Positions 1-5,556 of a DNA stretch of 5,591 nucleotides are shown piece by piece. Below the pieces are notes generated by a model that was not told where the DNA came from, did no database searches, and was given only the letters and a program-made list of their open reading frames with translations. Made by a program: the position numbers and the translations under genes. The DNA comes from VBDM01 sp035637655 (GTDB lineage: Bacteria; Pseudomonadota; Gammaproteobacteria; Burkholderiales; SG8-39). Where the stretch lies: contig DASPWT010000094.1 of assembly GCA_035637655.1 (NCBI GenBank), positions 1 through 5,591 of the forward strand, in the 5' to 3' direction. Positions within the stretch are counted from its first letter, which is position 1. Every line of letters begins with the position of its first letter.

Positions 1-252
1 ATCACCGAGTCGCGCCGCGCTCGGCTCATCTCGCGGCAAGCGCGCCGGCGCCGTGTCCACCTTGGCAGTCGCGACCACGACCGCCGCCGCGACGAGCGCG
101 AAGCCGGCCAGGGCCGGTCCCGCCGCAATCGCGCCGAGCGCCCACAAGGCACCGAACGCCAGCACCGCCGCCGCAAGCACGAGCCGGGTACGCTTGAGCC
201 CGGCAAACCATCGGCCAGGCCCGAGACGTCCGCTATCGTGAGTCGCGGTCAC
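1..252 (-). CDS. N-terminal fragment of a two-TM membrane protein, possibly a PhoR-like sensor histidine kinase (partial)
   Basis: The minus strand is open from a GTG at 252-250 to the window edge, giving 84 residues with no stop. Residues 1-23 are polar and basic (W15, K20, R21, R23). Residues 24-42 and 46-62 are two Ala/Val/Leu-rich hydrophobic segments separated by a short turn, and from residue 64 the chain is charged, ending in ARLGD. A basic N-terminus, a tight hairpin of two helices and then a cytoplasmic region is the usual start of an alphaproteobacterial PhoR-type sensor kinase, where a PAS domain would follow. That identification is inference, since no PAS, HisKA or ATPase motif lies in the window. 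The start is uncertain: another in-frame GTG lies at 273-271, and neither has a strong Shine-Dalgarno. The gene is divergent from the transporter operon and 1.4 kb away, so a functional link is not implied. It could equally be another two-TM protein. Confidence 0.55.
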   Translation of the reverse strand, partial: MTATHDSGRLGPGRWFAGLKRTRLVLAAAVLAFGALWALGAIAAGPALAGFALVAAAVVVATAKVDTAPARLPRDEPSAARLGD

Positions 253-375
253 GCCTGAGTCATAGACCGACACGTGCGAGTTGCAAAACCCATTGTAAAT
301 AACAATCGAAAACAATGGAACGGAGCCAGCGGTGATTTCGTACAGCCGAAGGTTGGTCCTTCGCGTGATCTAATT

Positions 376-493
376 GTCGTCCCGGCCGAGCGCAGCGAGA
401 GCCGGGACCCATGAACACCAGCCAGTGATCCTGGGTCCCCGCAACGGGGTCCCCGCGACGCGAGCGTCGCGGGGTGCCCCTCGCGGGGACGAC
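376..493. repeat. Compound palindromic intergenic repeat
   Basis: The block is bounded by a perfect 8-bp inverted repeat (GTCGTCCC at 376-383, GGGACGAC at 486-493). Inside are nested stems: CCCGGC/GCCGGG (381-386/401-406), GGGACCCA/TGGGTCCC (404-411/432-439), CCCCG/CGGGG (437-441/445-449), and a perfect 10-bp stem with a 4-nt loop (451-460/465-474). The wording 'cgtcccgg...gccgggaccca...tgggtccccg...cggggacgac' resembles, from memory, a high-copy intergenic repeat family of Bradyrhizobium and Rhodopseudomonas. The structure is directly visible; membership of a dispersed family is recalled and was not searched. No reading frame here looks protein-like. Confidence 0.75.
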
Positions 494-566
494 GCGAATG
501 AGGCTTGGCTTCGTTTGGCGGAAATGATCGTTGGGTTCGTTTGGCCAAAATGCGGAGCGCTCTCCT

Positions 567-656
567 GCCCTCATGCTGAGGAGCATCGCAGCGTGACGCG
601 AGTGCAGGTGCTTCCAGCGCCGAAGCGCGCTGCGATGCGTCTCGAAGCATGAGGGC
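567..656 (+). repeat. Palindromic intergenic repeat, copy 1
   Basis: A long imperfect palindrome with two perfect 11-bp arm pairs: GCCCTCATGCT (567-577) with AGCATGAGGGC (646-656), and GCATCGCAGCG (583-593) with CGCTGCGATGC (628-638). The core unit runs from CTCATGCTGAGGAGC (570-584) to GCGTCTCGAAGCATGAG (637-653). The same unit occurs again, inverted, at 674-747. As RNA or single-stranded DNA it would fold into a stem of nearly 30 bp with small internal bulges. Short ORFs through it are by-products of the repeat. Confidence 0.8.
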
Positions 657-666
657 GCAAGTAGTG

Positions 667-754
667 GCTCGTCCTCATCCTTCGAGACGCGAGCACGCGC
701 GTTCGAGTTCGCAGAACGGTTCTCGCATGCGCGCTCCTCAGGATGAGGACGAGC
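667..754 (-). repeat. Palindromic intergenic repeat, copy 2, inverted relative to copy 1
   Basis: A perfect 15-bp inverted repeat encloses the block: GCTCGTCCTCATCCT (667-681) and AGGATGAGGACGAGC (740-754). On the minus strand the unit begins CTCATCCTGAGGAGC (747-733) and ends GCGTCTCGAAGGATGAG (690-674), matching copy 1 at 14 of 15 and 16 of 17 bases at the two ends. The interior differs and holds its own small inverted repeat (AGAAC/GTTCT, 713-717/719-723). The two copies lie about 20 bp apart in opposite orientation. Confidence 0.8.
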
Positions 755-779
755 ATCGCGGACGACACAGTTCACCATT

Positions 780-1300
780 TCAAACAGCCCATCTCGTTCC
801 CGCGGCGCACATTGCGTCCGGGGTTTTGTCCCTTTGCTTCGCTCACCCCAATCGAGGGGTGGGCGGAGCGCCGAGAGACGTTCGGGTGTTTGCGAGACAC
901 CCGTTGGACATGCCGTAACGCGGCACGTCAGGCGCCTAGCGACCCGCCTCCGCTGGCGCTTCGGCGGGTAACCAAACCCGCCATAGCCTTGGCGACGGCG
1001 GGCGAGGCGCCTTGCGTCCCATGACGCGGGACGCTCGCCTCTCGGCGCTCCACCGTGGCGGTTTTGGGCTCCCGGGGCCGCGCTTCTCTCCCCGCTACCG
1101 CCCTAGGCTTGCGCCTCGGCCGGCAGCGGATCGGTCACAGCGAGCTCCTCGCAGCCAGGTCGTAGTGCCTGGCGGGCGGCTTCCCTGCCTCCCGAGGCGA
1201 CGGTTACAAGCCGCCGCCGCGAGACGCCACTCCCCGCTCCGCCTTCAGGATGTCTCCGGAGACGCCCCTCAAAGAGCGAGGATGCGAATCTTGTAGCATG
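780..1300. other. Gene-free, hairpin-dense GC-rich intergenic stretch
   Basis: No frame on either strand shows a convincing gene: the open frames are short and arginine/proline/alanine-rich with no good ribosome site. Many short perfect stems are visible: CACCCC/GGGGTG (844-849/856-861), CGGGTGT/ACACCCG (883-889/897-903), TGCCG/CGGCA (911-915/921-925), GGCGGGT/ACCCGCC (963-969/976-982), GCGTCCC/GGGACGC (1014-1020/1028-1034), GCCAGG/CCTGGC (1154-1159/1168-1173), GGCGGCTT/AAGCCGCC (1175-1182/1208-1215), and the 12-bp palindrome GTCTCCGGAGAC (1252-1263). The style suggests further dispersed intergenic repeats or their decayed remains, but a specific family cannot be named from this window. Confidence 0.5.
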
Positions 1301-1305
1301 AGCGC

Positions 1306-1340
1306 GATATGTAGTCAATAACGTAGGTGATATGCAGTCA
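1306..1340 (+). repeat. 12-bp direct repeat, GATATGYAGTCA, two copies 23 bp apart
   Basis: GATATGTAGTCA at 1306-1317 and GATATGCAGTCA at 1329-1340 match at 11 of 12 positions. The start-to-start distance is 23 bp, close to two helical turns, so two protein subunits could bind on the same DNA face. The segment is AT-richer than the sequence to its left. A regulator-binding role is inference; the site lies about 330 bp upstream of the adaptor gene. Confidence 0.5.
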
Positions 1341-1347
1341 CGGTCGG

Positions 1348-1376
1348 CGCGGCCGTCAGGAAGAGATACGGCCGCG
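1348..1376. repeat. 9-bp GC-rich inverted repeat
   Basis: CGCGGCCGT (1348-1356) pairs perfectly with ACGGCCGCG (1368-1376) around an 11-nt loop. No T-run follows on the plus strand and none precedes it in the sense needed for a minus-strand terminator, so it is not an obvious intrinsic terminator. It lies just downstream of the GATATGYAGTCA direct repeat. Confidence 0.5.
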
Positions 1377-1500
1377 AGAAACGGTTCGGCGCTGTGTTCA
1401 AAATGCTGGCGGCCGCGTCTAACGGAGGCCTAAGCGAGATCATAGACGTAGCTACTTACAATTTGTGTCTCGATCAGCTTCACGCGCGTTTGAATGCAGG

Positions 1501-1553
1501 AAACACCTCGATGATCTGAACTTTTGAGTGACGCCGATACGGAGGTGTTTTTT
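1501..1553 (+). terminator. Terminator-like hairpin with T-run upstream of the operon
   Basis: AAACACCTC (1501-1509) pairs perfectly with GAGGTGTTT (1542-1550), and the T-run continues to 1553, followed by GCCC. The 32-nt loop is longer than in a typical intrinsic terminator and the stem is only moderately GC-rich, so strength is uncertain. No annotated gene ends just upstream on the plus strand. It would therefore terminate either a short untranslated RNA starting within about the preceding 100-150 bases or a leader transcript of the adaptor operon. A chance inverted repeat is also possible. Confidence 0.4.
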
Positions 1554-1585
1554 GCCCTCATTGGGATCGCGGATTGACGGCCGCC

Positions 1586-1601
1586 GGTGCGAGGTCGCAC
1601 C
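1586..1601. promoter_or_regulatory. Perfect 7+7 bp inverted repeat, candidate operator for the transporter operon
   Basis: GGTGCGA (1586-1592) and TCGCACC (1595-1601) form a perfect dyad around a 2-bp centre, 67 bp upstream of the chosen adaptor start. A TTGACG resembling a -35 hexamer lies just to the left (1574-1579), but no good -10 sits at 16-18 bp, so the promoter itself is not established. Size and placement fit the operator of a dimeric repressor such as those of the TetR or MarR families, which often control efflux operons. No regulator gene is visible in the window. Confidence 0.4.
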
Positions 1602-1656
1602 ATACCCTGCCGCTGCTTAGGAAAGCACGGAGCTGAGGCTTGCGGCGCGTATAGAT

Positions 1657-1662
1657 GGGGGA
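1657..1662 (+). promoter_or_regulatory. Shine-Dalgarno that decides the adaptor start
   Basis: GGGGGA at 1657-1662 is the only purine-rich ribosome site near the start. It abuts the first ATG (1663) with no spacer but stands 6 nt from the second in-frame ATG (1669). The spacing favours 1669, shortening the protein by two residues (Met-Thr). Confidence 0.55.
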
Positions 1663-1668
1663 ATGACA

Positions 1669-2808
1669 ATGTCGGTCCGATTGTCTGCCGCTGCTTTTGT
1701 GGCGACCCTGGCACTCGCGGTCTGCGGCCCACTTTATATATGCTCGGAGGGCCAGCTCCTCCTGTCAACCGCGCATGCAGAGTCGAAGCTGCGGACTGCG
1801 CAGGCCCAGCCGGCGCAGAAAAGCCCCGCGGTGCAGGCGCAATCGAAGCAGCGAGACCCTATCGAACGAGCCCGCACAGCGGTGGAAACCCTCATCGCGC
1901 GCTTGCGCGGCCGCGATATGCCAGAGGGAATCGTGAAATCGAACGGCCGCATCGAGGCGACGCAGGTCGACGTCGCGGCCAAATATCCCGGCCGGCTGGC
2001 GACGCTGACCGTGAACGAAGGCGACGAGGTCACCGCGGGACAGGTTGTCGCCACCATCTCGTCGCCGGAAACCGAAGCCCAGCTGCGCGCCGCCCAGGCA
2101 CAGGTGTTGAAAGCGAAACAGGCGCTGGCATCGGCTGTCGCTCTCATCGCACAACGCAAGAGCGACTTGGATTTTACCAGAACGGATTATGACCGTGGCA
2201 AAATGTTAATTGAGCACGGGAATATACCGCAGCAGATAGTGGACCAGCGCCGCAACAAATTCGAGGCGGCAGAGGCCGCACATGTTTCGGCCAACGCCCA
2301 GCGTGACGAGGCTGAATCCGCAATCAAGGCAGCTGTGGCCGATGTCGAGCGGCTCCAGTCGGTTCTGACCGACCTGGTGCTCGTGTCGCCAAGGAGTGGA
2401 CGGGTGCAATACCGGCTCGCCCGCGCCGGTGAGGTGGTCGCCGCAGGTCAGCGCGTTCTGACGATCCTCGATCTCAACGACGTCTACATGACGGTCTACT
2501 TGCCGGCGGATGACGCCGGTAAGCTCACGCTTGGCGACGAGGCGCGCGTCATCGCCGATCCCATTCCCCAATACGTCATTCCCGCGACGATCAGCTTCGT
2601 CGCGACCGACGCCCAGTTCACACCGAAGAGCGTTGAGACCGCCGAGGAGCGGCAGAAACTGATGTTCCGCGTCAAGCTTCAGGGGGATCCGAAGGTTTTG
2701 GACAAATACCATCGGCAGGTGAAGACGGGCGTCCGCGGCCTCGGTTTCGTCCGCACGGACCCCAAGATCGCATGGCCTGAGGAACTTGTGGTGAAGCTTC
2801 CCCAATGA
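1669..2808 (+). CDS. HlyD-family periplasmic adaptor subunit of an ABC transporter (YhiI-like)
   Basis: This is a membrane-fusion (adaptor) protein of 379 residues that would link the inner-membrane ABC complex encoded downstream to the periplasm or outer membrane. Residues 5-18 form a hydrophobic signal or anchor segment after R4. An AHA site at 35-37 could be a signal-peptidase cleavage site, and LAVC at 16-19 is a weak lipobox-like alternative. A Gln/Ala/Lys-rich linker follows to about residue 90. The first lipoyl half-motif is at about 94-132, a long helical hairpin at about 134-234, the second lipoyl half at about 237-269, and a beta-barrel region to about 340. The segment AQFTPKSVETAEERQKLMFR (315-334) closely resembles, from memory, the same region of E. 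coli YhiI. At about 355 residues that protein is shorter; the excess here is mostly the N-terminal linker. The stop overlaps the next start (ATGA), showing an operon. An upstream ATG at 1663 would add two residues. The substrate is unknown. Confidence 0.9.
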   Translation: MSVRLSAAAFVATLALAVCGPLYICSEGQLLLSTAHAESKLRTAQAQPAQKSPAVQAQSKQRDPIERARTAVETLIARLRGRDMPEGIVKSNGRIEATQVDVAAKYPGRLATLTVNEGDEVTAGQVVATISSPETEAQLRAAQAQVLKAKQALASAVALIAQRKSDLDFTRTDYDRGKMLIEHGNIPQQIVDQRRNKFEAAEAAHVSANAQRDEAESAIKAAVADVERLQSVLTDLVLVSPRSGRVQYRLARAGEVVAAGQRVLTILDLNDVYMTVYLPADDAGKLTLGDEARVIADPIPQYVIPATISFVATDAQFTPKSVETAEERQKLMFRVKLQGDPKVLDKYHRQVKTGVRGLGFVRTDPKIAWPEELVVKLPQ

Positions 2809-5555
2809 CGGACGCCGTCATCGCCCGGATCGAGCGGGTAACGCACCGCTACGGTAAGACGTTCGCGCTCAACGACCTCACTCTCGATATTCCTGCCAAT
2901 TGCATGGTGGGAATGATCGGGCCCGACGGCGTCGGCAAGTCCACCTTGCTCGCGCTTGTGTCCGGGGTACGCAAGATCCAGAGCGGCAGGGTTACCGTCC
3001 TCGACGGAAACATGGCGGATGAGCGCCATCGCACGGCAAGTTACGGCCGTATCGCCTATATGCCGCAAGGGTTGGGCCGCAATCTCTATCCGACGCTCAG
3101 CGTTTTTGACAACATCGATTTCTTCGGCCGCTTGTTCGGCCAGGGCGCAGCCGAGCGGCGCGCGCGCATCGACGAACTCTTGGTGGCCACGGGGCTCGAC
3201 CCGTTTGCAGCTCGACCATGCGGCAAGCTCTCAGGCGGCATGAAGCAAAAAGTCAGCCTTTGCTGCTCGCTGATGCACGATCCTGATCTCCTTGTTCTCG
3301 ACGAGCCCACCACGGGCGTCGATCCGCTCTCGCGCCGGCAGTTCTGGGAGCTGATCGATTCGATCCGCGCCCGGCGTCCGTTCATGAGCGTGATGGTGGC
3401 AACCGCCTACATGGACGAAGCGAGCCGATTCCATTGGCTTGCCGCGATGGACGACGGCAAAGTCATCGCGCGTGGCGCGCCGAAGGAGATCCTCGCTCAA
3501 GCGAAAAAGACCACGCTGGACGACGCCTTCATTGCCCTTCTTCCACCAGAAAAGCGCGCCCAGCATCAGGAGGTCGTCGTGCGGCCGCGCGTCGTCAGCG
3601 ATGACAAGACCCCCGCGATCGAGGCGGATGGGCTCACTCGCCGCTTTGGCGATTTCGTCGCGGTCGATCATGTGAGCTTTCGCATCGCGCGTGGCGAGAT
3701 TTTCGGCTTCCTCGGCTCGAACGGCTCCGGCAAGACAACGACCATGAAGATGCTGACGGGCCTGCTGCCGGTAACCGAAGGCTCGGCGAAATTATTTGGA
3801 AAGCCGATGGGCGCCGACGACATGGAGGCGCGTCGGAATGTCGGCTACATGTCGCAGGCGTTCTCGCTCTACAGCGAGCTCACGGTCCGACAGAATCTCG
3901 ATCTGCATGCGCGCCTTTACCATCTCCCATCAAATGAAATCAAAGGACGAATCAACGAGCTGCTGGAGCGGTACGATCTGAAAAGTGTGACCGACGCTAA
4001 GCCGGAGAGCCTGCCGCTTGGCGTGAAGCAGCGGCTACAGCTTGCCGTGGCCGTGCTGCACCGGCCGCGCATACTCATTCTCGACGAGCCAACCTCGGGG
4101 GTCGATCCGATCGCGCGCGACGCTTTCTGGCGCACGCTGATCGATCTCTCCCGCAACGATGGGGTCACCATCTTCCTCTCGACCCACTTCATGAACGAGG
4201 CCGAGCGCTGCGATCGTATTTCGCTGATGCATCGAGGCAGGGTGCTCGCCGTCAACGCGCCCGAGGAGCTCGTGAAGGAGCGCGGCAGCGCTTCTCTCGA
4301 GGACGCCTTCATCAGCTATCTGGAGGAAGCGGGGGGAGCCGACAAGGCAAAGAAGGCCGAGGCGCCACAACCACCGGCATCGGCGCCCAAGAGCGTCCCA
4401 TCGCGTGCTTCCAGGCGATTCGATCCTGGACGACTGTGGGCTTATGCCCGGCGCGAAACCATGGAGCTGCTGCGCGATCCCATCCGGTTGGGGTTCGCCT
4501 TCATCGGTCCTGTCATTCTGATGTTGGCCTTCGGCTACGGCATCACCTTCGACGTCGAAAATCTGAAATACGCGGCCTTCGACCAGGACCAGACGCCGGA
4601 AAGCCGTCGGCTGCTCGAGAACTTCTCCGGCTCTCGTTATTTCTCCGAACAGCGGCCGATCAGCTCCGCGGCGGAGATGGAGCAACGGCTGAAAAGCGGC
4701 GAGCTGGCAGTCGCCGTTGAAATTCCCTCCGGCTTCGGGCGCGATCTTGCAAGCCTGCATCCGCCCGAGGTCGCCGTCTGGATCGACGGCGCCATGCCGT
4801 TCCGCGGCGAAACCGCGAAAGGCTACGTCACCGGCCTGGGCTTGCGTTATGCGCAGGATCTCGTCGTCGAGCGCCTCGGCCCCAACGCCGTGTCCAACGT
4901 CTACCTCGGCGGACTCCATCTGGAAGACCGCTTCCGCTACAACCAGGGCTTCAAGAGCGTCTTCGCCATGGTTCCGAGCGTCATCGTGATGATGCTGATT
5001 TTGATTCCGGCGATCATGGCGAGCATCGCTGTCGTACTCGAGAAGGAAACCGGTTCGATCGCCAATTTTCGCTCGACTCCCATCACCAAATTCGAGTTCC
5101 TCCTGGGCAAGGCGTTCCCGTATGTCGTGGTTGGGATGTTGACGTTCACTCTCCTGCTGCTGATGTCCTTTTTTGTTTTCCACGTGCCGGTCAAGGGGTC
5201 TTTCGCAGCCCTCGCGCTGGGGACGCTGCTCTACGTTTTCTCGACTTGCGGCTTCGGGCAACTCGTCTCGACCTTCACCCAGACACAGGTAGCGGCAGTC
5301 TTTGCGACTACCGTTCTCTCCGTCATCCCCACAGTGAACTTTTCGGGCCTGCTCGTCCCCGTGTCCTCCCTCACTGGCCAGGGAAGATTTATTGGCCTGA
5401 TGTTTCCAGCGGCCTGGTTCCAGCCCATCACCGTCGGCACCTTCACCAAGGCACTCGGCTTTTCCGATCTGTGGTTCAATACGCTCGTCCTTGCGGCCTT
5501 CGTGCTCATCTACCTCGTGGCCGCGCAGATACTGCTGAAGAAGCAGGAGGCCTGA
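2805..5555 (+). CDS. rbbA: RbbA-family ABC transporter: two ATPase domains fused to an ABC-2 permease
   Basis: A 916-residue fusion, close to E. coli RbbA (about 911). NBD1 (about 7-245): Walker A GPDGVGKS 39-46, Q-loop Q88, signature LSGGM 142-146, Walker B LLVLDEP 162-168, D-loop GVDP 171-174; the switch-histidine position is Ala (ATAYMDEA, A201). NBD2 (about 271-507): Walker A GSNGSGKT 304-311, Q351, Walker B ILILDEP 423-429, H461; its signature is LPLGV (403-407), not LSGGM. A Lys/Ala/Pro linker (508-540) leads to the membrane domain: TM1 562-581, a large loop 582-718, then hydrophobic segments near 722-745, 769-792, 798-818, 827-850 and 888-910, with the ABC-2 EKE motif at 746-748. E. 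coli RbbA has been reported as a ribosome-associated ATPase, but the adaptor and permease neighbours point to export. No Shine-Dalgarno precedes the start, which overlaps the adaptor stop by four bases, so coupled translation is likely. It is intact. The substrate is unknown. Confidence 0.95.
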   Translation: MTDAVIARIERVTHRYGKTFALNDLTLDIPANCMVGMIGPDGVGKSTLLALVSGVRKIQSGRVTVLDGNMADERHRTASYGRIAYMPQGLGRNLYPTLSVFDNIDFFGRLFGQGAAERRARIDELLVATGLDPFAARPCGKLSGGMKQKVSLCCSLMHDPDLLVLDEPTTGVDPLSRRQFWELIDSIRARRPFMSVMVATAYMDEASRFHWLAAMDDGKVIARGAPKEILAQAKKTTLDDAFIALLPPEKRAQHQEVVVRPRVVSDDKTPAIEADGLTRRFGDFVAVDHVSFRIARGEIFGFLGSNGSGKTTTMKMLTGLLPVTEGSAKLFGKPMGADDMEARRNVGYMSQAFSLYSELTVRQNLDLHARLYHLPSNEIKGRINELLERYDLKSVTDAKPESLPLGVKQRLQLAVAVLHRPRILILDEPTSGVDPIARDAFWRTLIDLSRNDGVTIFLSTHFMNEAERCDRISLMHRGRVLAVNAPEELVKERGSASLEDAFISYLEEAGGADKAKKAEAPQPPASAPKSVPSRASRRFDPGRLWAYARRETMELLRDPIRLGFAFIGPVILMLAFGYGITFDVENLKYAAFDQDQTPESRRLLENFSGSRYFSEQRPISSAAEMEQRLKSGELAVAVEIPSGFGRDLASLHPPEVAVWIDGAMPFRGETAKGYVTGLGLRYAQDLVVERLGPNAVSNVYLGGLHLEDRFRYNQGFKSVFAMVPSVIVMMLILIPAIMASIAVVLEKETGSIANFRSTPITKFEFLLGKAFPYVVVGMLTFTLLLLMSFFVFHVPVKGSFAALALGTLLYVFSTCGFGQLVSTFTQTQVAAVFATTVLSVIPTVNFSGLLVPVSSLTGQGRFIGLMFPAAWFQPITVGTFTKALGFSDLWFNTLVLAAFVLIYLVAAQILLKKQEA
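5545..5550 (+). promoter_or_regulatory. Strong Shine-Dalgarno for the third operon gene
   Basis: AGGAGG at 5545-5550 lies inside the last codons of the RbbA-like gene, 6 nt before the ATG at 5557. It is a near-ideal match and spacing, which supports the downstream start even though only 11 codons are visible. Confidence 0.8.
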
Positions 5556-5556
5556 G

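Noticed and set aside
292..297. TACAAT on the minus strand as a -10 for the edge gene
   Set aside because: It is about 40 nt upstream of the GTG start in an AT-rich patch, but there is no acceptable -35 hexamer at 16-18 bp.
376..754. CRISPR array
   Set aside because: The repeats are inverted palindromes of differing length without regular spacing or unique spacers, and no cas gene is nearby.
249..778. Minus-strand frames of 133 and 172 codons across the repeats
   Set aside because: They run straight through the palindromic repeats at 376-493 and 567-754, and their translation is repeat-derived with no protein-like features.
1012..1318. Overlapping frames on both strands (94 codons plus, 71 codons minus)
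   Set aside because: Both are Arg/Pro/Ala-rich. The minus frame needs a TTG start, neither has a ribosome site, and the region is better explained by hairpin-dense intergenic sequence.
1650..1656. TATAGAT just before the adaptor start as a -10 element
   Set aside because: It ends only 12 nt before the chosen start and overlaps the ribosome-site region, and no -35 is present at the proper distance.
253..1660. Insertion sequence or transposon
   Set aside because: No transposase-like frame, no matching terminal inverted repeats around a coding core, and no target-site duplication was found.
1430..1768. A 112-codon minus-strand frame spanning the operon upstream region
   Set aside because: It overlaps the adaptor start, the candidate operator and the terminator-like hairpin, and has no recognisable motif.
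1587..2192. A 201-codon plus-strand frame overlapping the adaptor start
   Set aside because: It is Arg/Gly/Pro-rich without motifs, and the adaptor frame over the same bases has clear signal, lipoyl and coiled-coil features.
4035..5261. A 408-codon open frame on the minus strand opposite the ABC protein
   Set aside because: It mirrors the GC-rich codon pattern of the RbbA-like gene, has His/Gln/Arg-rich low-complexity composition and no domain, and overlaps a gene whose motifs are unmistakable.
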